DNA of 64,000 nt from Chlamydomonas reinhardtii. Taxonomy: Eukaryota > Chlorophyta > Chlorophyceae > Chlamydomonadales > Chlamydomonadaceae. This document shows, one piece after another, positions 57,244 to 64,000 of this stretch (position 1 is its first letter; each line of letters opens with the position of its first letter). The position numbers were made by a program, and so were the translations under genes. The stretch is taken from assembly GCF_000002595.2 (NCBI RefSeq), contig NC_057019.1, positions 4,944,880 to 5,008,879 on the forward strand, given 5' to 3'. The notes beneath the pieces are model-generated. The model saw only the letters and a list, made by a program, of their open reading frames with translations. It did no database searches and was not told where the DNA came from.

Positions 57244-57647
57244 CGCACCTCACCGCTTCCGCTAAGCTCCTTAAAAACACCTCCTTACACGCCAAGCGAC
57301 AGGTGCTTCCCCGAGGGCGTCGCCAGTATTCACAGGAAACAGAAGCGACACGATGCAGCGCTGATGGCTCCGCACGCCACAATCAAGGAGGTGTATTGAC
57401 GACAGGTGCCTTGACAATACGCAAGATACGCTATGACCTCAAGTAAAGTCACAGAAAGCAAGGTAGGGCAGTGTCCACCGGCTTAACCTCTGGTGTATGC
57501 TATCCGGTAAAGGGTTGTGCGATTAAAGTGAAGATGTTTAGATCGCAGGCCCTGGCACACTGTCGCGGGTGCATGGGTGCATTTTCTCCATGTTGCATTG
57601 TTTGCACGCCACCCAATTCCCTTGTTTGTCAATATATACCACTGTGT

Positions 57648-60600
57648 ATGAGGAAAATGTTGTTAGGAGGTTCAGACAGGCTGCTTGCGCCACGCCCGTC
57701 GCGCGGAGCCCGAGGTGGTCGGCGAGCGCAGCGGCAAGGTACGCTTGTGGGTGTGCACTGACATGCGAAACACTTATTCGAGCTTACGTATGCACGCCTG
57801 GGGAGCTCGCGAGTTGGTGGGGCGTCTGGCGTGCGGCCGCAGCGGTGGCGTCCGGGTATGCCACGGCGGACGCGCCGCGCGTTGGTCAGCCCGCACTCAA
57901 CGCCTTCCGCGGCCCGCTATCCAACATGTACGTGTCTCACAGTGCTTGCTGCGAAGAAGGACTCATCTCCATGGTCCACGGGGGGCCCGAAGCGGGGCGC
58001 CGGCGGGGGCGGAGCCGGGGGCGGCGGCGGCAGCGGAAGCAGCGGGGGCAGCGGCAAGGGTAGCAAGGGCAGCAGCACTGGCGGCAGCAGCAGTCCTTGG
58101 AAGGACACGCCGTCACCACGCCAGGGCCTGCCTAGCAAGCCAGCTAAGGCCGGCAGCGGCGGCGCAGGCAGCCGGCTGGGCTCGCGCCTGGCGCCTCCGC
58201 CAGAGGTGACCATCACAGACCCCGTGGAGGTGACGCTGCTGGTGCGTCGGCGCCGGTCGGGGCGTGTGGCGTGGGGTGCGTGGTCTTGTGTGCGATGCTG
58301 CGTTAGATACATCGTTCTGCTCATCCTAAGAGTCATAGCGGGAGCTGAAGGGCCGAGGACGCGGCAGCCGGAGCCACATGGGACCGGGCTTGCGGATGCA
58401 GGGGCATGGGGGGCTGCAGTACCGGTACTTCAATCGCCTGTCGCCTGCCTGACCTGGTACTGACCGCAGGATGAGCTCACGCCCAGCGAGAGGGCTGCTG
58501 AGCCAAAGTAGGTTACTGGATAGGGTGTGCGTACTGTGGGCATGGCGCTGGGACGCGGGACTCCAGGAGTGTCAGGGAGCGTGGGGGCAGCCAAACTAGG
58601 CCGTGGTGACGGACACGCCGTCAAATTGTCAAACTCTTCCGTCTGAGTTCATGCCGTTATCATTGGTACTGTCATCATCCTGTCGCCTTGCAGGTGGGAC
58701 ACGTTCTGTAGCCACATGAACGGCGAGTGGGTGGGCCAGTACGCGGCATACACGCCCTGGGAAGGTGCGTGCGTCAGGCTGCGGAGCCAGCGACCGGGGT
58801 CGGTTCGGCCGGGGGTCAGGTCGCGGGTCACGTCGGGGAGGTGCCAGGGAGAGACCCAAGGCAAGGCGCTCCGGTGCTGTCAACCGGCAGACTGCGACAC
58901 GGCAGCGCAGGGCTGCGGACTGTAGGGCCCAGTAGACGTCTTCTCATACCGTCGGGTTGCGTTTGTGCCGCGCTACAACGCATTGCACCCTTGACACACA
59001 TCCGCGCCGTAGGCAAGCCGGAGCCGGCCTGGCTGGACGAGCGGGGCAAGTACATCAATGTGGTTTACACACGCGCGCTGGAGCACCGCTTCAAGTACAC
59101 GCCGCAACAGCCGCAGCAGCAGCTGCAGCAGGAGGAGGGGCAGCGGCAGCAGGGCGAGGCGGCGGCGGGGCAGCAGGGCGACGCGGAGGTGGACGTGGAG
59201 TCGGAGGCGGCAGCTGTGGCGCCCATGGATGTGCTGCTGCGCAAGCTGGGCAGGTGGGGTCGCGAATGAGTTTTGTGGCTCACTGGGGCGGGGCGCGGAT
59301 GGGGACTGGGACACGCACCGAGACCGGGACCGCCTTACTTAACAACTGCAACCCTCCCCCTGATTGCCTACGGTCTACCAGTATTCAACTACTCATACAT
59401 GTAACCCCTGCATCCGCAGGTGTACCAAGATGGCGGCCCTCGCGGACCTGCGGCTGCCGCCTGAGGCCGCGGGGCTGGGCGCCGCCGGCCTGGCCTCCAG
59501 CTCCGGCTCGGACAGCGAGGCCGCGGCGGCAGCTGCCGCGGAGGCTGACCTAGATGTGGAGGCGCTGGCGTTCAACAGCGATGGCATTGTGGTGTTTGAC
59601 GGCGGAAACTACTCGGCCGGGCCTGAGTACATTGGTGGGTAGGGGCGGGGGCCGGGGAGGGCTGGTTGTGCGAGGGCGGCGGTTCGGGTTGGGGTTGTGC
59701 CACACACCGGGCTGGGCAGTGTGGGGTCTGGCTCACAAATGTGGCCTGGCGCCTACAGGCCAGCAACAAGTCAAGTACGTGAACGACGAAGCGCTGGAGG
59801 GGCTGGAGGACGACGAGGAGGACGACGAGGAGGAGGAGAAGGCGCACAGCGAGCGGGCGGGCAGCGGCGTCGCTGCCAGCACCTCGGCATCGGCAGCGAG
59901 TGGCGGCGACAGGGCAGCGGGCGGCAAGGGCTCCAAGGCCGTCAAGGCCGCCGCCGCGAAAGCGGCTGATGATGACGGCATGGACGACTACCTAGATGAG
60001 CTGTTTGGCCCGGACGAGGACGCGGAGGACGAGGAGGATGAAGGTGGGAAGGCGGGTGCGCTGGGTAGCGCAATGCGTTCCTCAGGAATGAGCGCATGCA
60101 GCTATGCAGTATGCCGCGCGTTGCCTTCCTGATTAAACGTCCGGACGCTTGCGCATGCCTGCAATCCTTCCCCGCGCCATTACCTTCCATGCCTCGGGTC
60201 TACTCCCTCTGCATCCTTTCCTCGCCCTCTCATCCCTCCTCCCCCGGTGCCCCCTGGCCCCTCCTCGTCCCTGCCACCCCCACCCCACCCCCACTGTACC
60301 TGCCTACGACTTCACTTCTTAATTAATCATGAATGTAACCCCCACCCAGACGGCTCCTCGGTGCTGCCCACCACGACGAGTGTGTTCGAGCAGTGCCTGG
60401 TGGACTGGGGCAACCGCACACGCATGCGCGTCAAGATGACGCTGCGCATCGGGCAGATGGAGAACGGGGAGGTGGACGTGGAGGTGGGTGGGCGCGAGAC
60501 GCGGACTGACTGTGCGGCGTGCGGCATGGGTCGAGGCTGGAGCGGGGAGCAGCTGTGGAAGACATGCACCTGGCCATATGGCTGTGACACTTCCAGTATA

Positions 60601-61989
60601 CACACAGGCAATCCCATAACACACACACGCTTACACACATGGTGTTGATGGTGCCGTGAGAATACGGATCGTAACCAATCCTGAACGCAGCACCGCACTG
60701 CATGGCACTGCATGGCATAAACTGCCATACACTGGCATACACCGGCGTGCATGGTCACACTCTTCAATCCCTGGCCCCCTGCCTCATCACGTGCCATGTG
60801 CTCCCCACGTGGCCCCCGGCCTGCAGGTCCTCCGCATCCTGCTGTTCCACGAGCAGTGGCTAGGCCCCGCCAGCGCGGAGCGCCTGTCCGCGCCGCTGGC
60901 CGACATAAAGCTGCTGCAGCGGCCCTGCACCGACCTGCCGCGCATGCGGCCCGAGCAGATGCAGGTGTGTTCGAGAGCACAAGAGAAAAAAGCACGTAGG
61001 ACAGTGTATGTGTATGTGTTTGTTGGTGCTTGTGCATTTGGCGCGACAGGGGCCAAGCCCTCCGTCTTTGTGTGGGACGCGGGAGCGGGACTTAGGCGCC
61101 AAGTAATGTACAAGCCACGCCTCTGAACGCGATGACCCACGCCCTCACCTCCATCACCTGTACCACCGCAACCACGTGCGCAACCATTGTCGTCCCCTCC
61201 TGGCAGGGCGCCTGGAATGTGTTCACGGTCTCCGCCACCGGCATTGACGAGGCAGACCCCTTCACAGGTGAGCGTTCGAGCATGTGCGCTGCTGTGCACG
61301 CAAATGCGTGTGGACTGGCATCCTTTGCGGCTCGGGCGGACGCCAGCCGCGATGGCCCAGAACTCCTCTCAGTCCCTTGTCTTGTGCCGGCACCAGACAC
61401 GGCCGCACGGGTTGTCTTCGCCCCCGCCCCCGCCTTCCTTGCGCCCTCTGCTGGCGACGGCCTCCCTCTCTCTCTGCTTCTCCTTTTTAAACATGCCCCC
61501 TCCTCCCCCTCAACGATCCTCCCTACTCCAGGCGAGGAGCGGGTGGTTTGGGTGTACAGCAGCACAGAGGAGCAGCAGCTGTGGGACGCGTCGGCGCAGC
61601 CGCCGGGCGGCGACGAGGGTGGCTGCTACTGGCTGCCCGGTGGCGTGGTGGTTAGCCTGCGCATGGTGGACAACTACGTCCCCGCCGACTCGGCTGAGGC
61701 ACAAGGCGACGGCTCCTCATCCTCGGAGGACGAGAGCGCTTCCGGAGGCGTGGGCAGCAGGCAGGAGCGGAAGGGGCAGGAGCACGCGGTCAGCAACGGG
61801 AATGGGAATGGGAGCGGCAAGGCCGCGGGGGCGCGCGATTATCCGCGCGGGTTGTGCCTGGGCATGTTGTGGTCGTGGCGGGAGGGCAGTGTGTCGCAGG
61901 TGGAGCGGGAGTACGACGGGTACGGCTACCTGCGGGAGGTGCGGCTGGGGCAGGCGGTCAAGGGCGGCTGGAGTGGCGGCCGCATGTGA
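57648..61989 (+). CDS. Predicted plastid calycin/DUF3598-like protein
   Basis: Eleven exons: 57648-57738, 57943-58241, 58470-58507, 58694-58764, 59013-59253, 59420-59634, 59759-60043, 60350-60483, 60827-60964, 61207-61267 and 61532-61989. They close in frame to 676 residues. The N terminus (MRKMLLGGSDRLLAPRPSRG, Arg-rich, few acids) followed by VLAAKKDSS looks like a chloroplast transit peptide with a VxA cleavage site. Residues after a Gly/Ser linker, WDTFCSHMNGEWVGQYAAYT, resemble the opening of lipocalin-like DUF3598 domains. The C-terminal end (GCYWLPGGVVVSLR, then EREYDGYGYLREVRL) resembles the end of that fold. Between them lie Gln-rich, acidic and Ala-rich insertions. The gene structure is well supported; the family is a tentative reading from memory. 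Confidence 0.75.
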
Positions 61990-62583
61990 GCAGGGGGAGG
62001 GAGAGGGCGGAAGGTGTTGGGTGGCAGTACGACGGCGTGTGCGTACGTCAAAGCGGTGGATTGCGGATGTGGGGTTCAGGTATGATTGCGGGTTGGAGAG
62101 GACCCACCGTTTGGAGCCTGCTTGTCTGGCTGGGAGTTGCGGAAAGCGGCTTTGACTGGCGTTGCAACGAGTTCATCAGGGTGCCGTGGCAGCAACAATA
62201 ATGATCTGGTGAACCTGACTTTAAAACGCTGCGAGCCCTTGAATGTACTGTTGTGTTGCGTTGGCCTTGGCTAGTTTGTTTTGAAGCAGCACCTGATGAT
62301 GAACCACTCTGCTACTTATGATGGGTATGGTCGTGGCAGGGTCTTGGCGCCATTGTTGCGGGACTCACTAGTGATGGATCTTGCACGTTACACGGCTCTG
62401 AGAATCTGACCCGTGACCCCGTGACTCCTCTTCAGCCCCTACTTCGCTTCATCGGTGCGGTCGCCACGGCTCTTTACCAAGTGCGGTCCCCTGCACGTCA
62501 GCTCTTCGCACTTGAACGACAGCTTTCTCGCCTTAAAACGCCGCCCCCCAGCGGGCTCACAGCCACACATGCATCTCACACAG
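61990..62583. other. Convergent intergenic region
   Basis: Holds the 3' UTR of the calycin-like gene (no TGTAA seen on the plus strand) and that of the convergent methyltransferase, whose TGTAA lies at 62388-62392. No exon or RNA gene was recognised. Confidence 0.5.
62388..62392 (-). terminator. Poly(A) signal TGTAA of the TrmB-like gene
   Basis: TTACA on the plus strand, about 190 bp beyond the stop codon. Confidence 0.6.
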
Positions 62584-63487
62584 CTACCGGCGCACCAGCA
62601 TGACCCGGTACACCTGTTGGCGCGTCGCCAACTCCACATACACCTCCCTCTCCGTGGGCGCCCCCACCGGGTTGCGCAGCAGCCAGCCAGCCTCCCGCCA
62701 GCGCCCCTGCCGCCAGAACAGCAGGTCCACCTCCTCCTCGTCCACCGCCTCGCCACCACTGCCGCCGCCACCGCCACCCTCGCCGCCCGACTCGGACCCT
62801 GACCCAGGCCCTGACGGTCCGTCATCACCAGACGCAGACCGCCATGCCGCCGTCCCGGGCGCCGCATCACCCGCGCCCGAGGCACGTGGCCGGCGGCCCG
62901 CCTGCGGCGTCACCACGTCGGGACGGACGGGCTGCAGCACCTCAGAGCAGGGAAAGGTCGAGCCGGGTACGTGCACGGTGGTGTCGATGTCGAAGTGCTG
63001 GGCGCCAAAGCGCTCGAAGCAGTTGCGCATGTAGGTGGCTGTGTCTTCGAAGTCGCTGTTCAGATAGACTTGCGCTGCGGGTGTTTGGTGGCGATGGTGA
63101 TGGGCAGGGGAGGGGCAGCAGGTAGGCGTCAGCCCAGCGCCGACGTGCCAAACACCCGGGCATGTTCACGGACAGACACACACACACATCTCCTCATGCA
63201 GCCGTTATGCACGTGCCTCCTCCGCTGATCCATCCCTGCCCAGTCGTTCGGGGCTGCTCACCTCCTGACGGCAGCACCTCTGCCAGCGCTGCCACCAGCT
63301 CCCGCCCTACCACATGCCGCCGCCGCCGCTGCTGCGGGTCGGGGTACTGGATGCTCACCAGCCGTACGTGGCGGCCGGGGTAGGAGCCCAGAATGGCGGC
63401 CGCTGACACGACCACGTTGGCCTGCACGTAGGCGACGTGGCCGGACAGGCCGCGCGCTGCGGCCCAACCGTTGGCTCGGTCCAGAAG
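62584..63487 (-). CDS. tRNA (guanine-N7)-methyltransferase, TrmB type, 3' exons only
   Basis: Two minus-strand exons, 63487-63262 and 63074-62584, join in phase. The first encodes the second half of the Rossmann methyltransferase fold: a helix-strand stretch, then VRLVSIQYPDPQQRRRRH, matching the TrmB motif S-x-Q-F/Y-P-D-P followed by basic residues, then VVGRELVAALAEVLPSGG. The second carries YLNSDFEDTATYMRNCFE, also a TrmB feature, then an Asp/Glu/Gly/Ser-rich insertion and a C-terminal tail (REVYVELATRQQVYRVMLVRR). Expected product: m7G46 in tRNA, probably in an organelle given the bacterial type. The S-adenosylmethionine-binding N-terminal exons are not found up to the window end and must lie beyond it or in the last 0.5 kb in short exons. 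Confidence 0.8.
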
Positions 63488-63628
63488 CTGCGGGTGCGGA
63501 ACAAGGGTGACCACGGGTTTGGGTGTGTGGGTCAGGCGGATGTTGGGATGGGAGGGCGACAGGCCCCAAGGTTGTGGTTGTGCATCAGAGGGGACGAGAG
63601 GAAATGCGTGTTGCTAGCGGTTCTAGGT

Positions 63629-63962
63629 GTCTGGCCCCTCCGACAGCGAAGGAGGGTGAAGCGCCCTCGATTGCCTATAAATGAGACCAGGGTTACTGGC
63701 GCATCGCTTTTGACAGGGGCCGCGACCGTGGGAAACGCGGATCCTGCTTCGAACGATGCGGTTGCGCTGGATGCGGTATGATGGGTGCAATCGCCTCAGG
63801 AATGACGCATGGCGGTGTTAAGACTGTGTGGCCCCTCCGACAGCGCAGTGGGGTGGCGAGAGCCCCATGTGCCTATAATGAGACCGTGTCGATATTGCAT
63901 CGTTTTTGACAGGGACCGCGACCTGAAATAGCGTGGATCCTGCTTCGAATGATGCGGCATGG
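63629..63962 (+). repeat. Imperfect tandem repeat, two units of about 140 bp, period 197
   Basis: Both units start GGCCCCTCCGACAGCG (63633 and 63830), pass through GCCTATAA, TGAGACC and TTTTGACAGGG, and end near GGATCCTGCTTCGAA, GATGCGG. They probably lie in an intron of the TrmB-like gene. Confidence 0.85.
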
Positions 63963-64000
63963 CATGCTAAAAGCCTACAACTGCTATGATACCATACATG

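Noticed and set aside
57632-57637. TATATA before the calycin-like gene
   Set aside because: It lies only about 11 bp before the chosen start codon, too close for a core promoter unless the start is further downstream.

Overview
The window is nuclear DNA of a volvocine green alga (Chlamydomonas or a close relative). The evidence is very high GC, genes cut into many exons by 100-600 bp GT-AG introns with occasional GC-AG introns, TGTAA poly(A) signals, Ala/Gly/Gln-rich low-complexity linkers inside conserved proteins, many TG/CA microsatellites, and an axonemal dynein heavy chain. All gene models below were assembled by eye from splice sites and reading-frame phase. Almost every model closes exactly in frame; the exceptions are stated.

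Left part (1-31.6 kb): the 3' two thirds of an axonemal dynein heavy chain (+, 21 exons, 5' end outside the window); a short-chain dehydrogenase/reductase (+, 7 exons); a small single-membrane-span protein (-, 2 exons); a wax-synthase-like MBOAT acyltransferase (+, 9 exons); and a 1,532-residue membrane-anchored subtilisin-like protease (+, 21 exons).

Middle (32.9-41.4 kb): an RBM19/Mrd1-type five-RRM ribosome-biogenesis protein (-, at least 16 exons) fires head to head, across 259 bp, with a 98-residue glycine-rich protein (+, 4 exons).

Cluster (43.1-54.1 kb): three genes in tandem on the minus strand, each carrying a CobW C-terminal domain split by the same two introns and none showing the CobW GTPase domain. 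Each has its own N and C terminus, and one ends in a WW domain. Between the second and third lie a pair of near-identical 0.5 kb direct repeats and an inverted-repeat element of the MITE kind. This cluster is the most novel feature of the window.

Right part (54-64 kb): a repeat-rich stretch with a recent inverted copy of the last exon of a neighbouring gene; a 132-residue unrecognised protein (-); an 11-exon, probably plastid-targeted calycin/DUF3598-like protein (+); and the 3' exons of a TrmB-type tRNA (guanine-N7) methyltransferase (-) whose 5' part is not seen. No tRNA, rRNA or CRISPR was found. The genes have unrelated functions; apart from the CobW_C cluster and two head-to-head pairs there is no sign of functional grouping, as expected for a eukaryotic nuclear genome.
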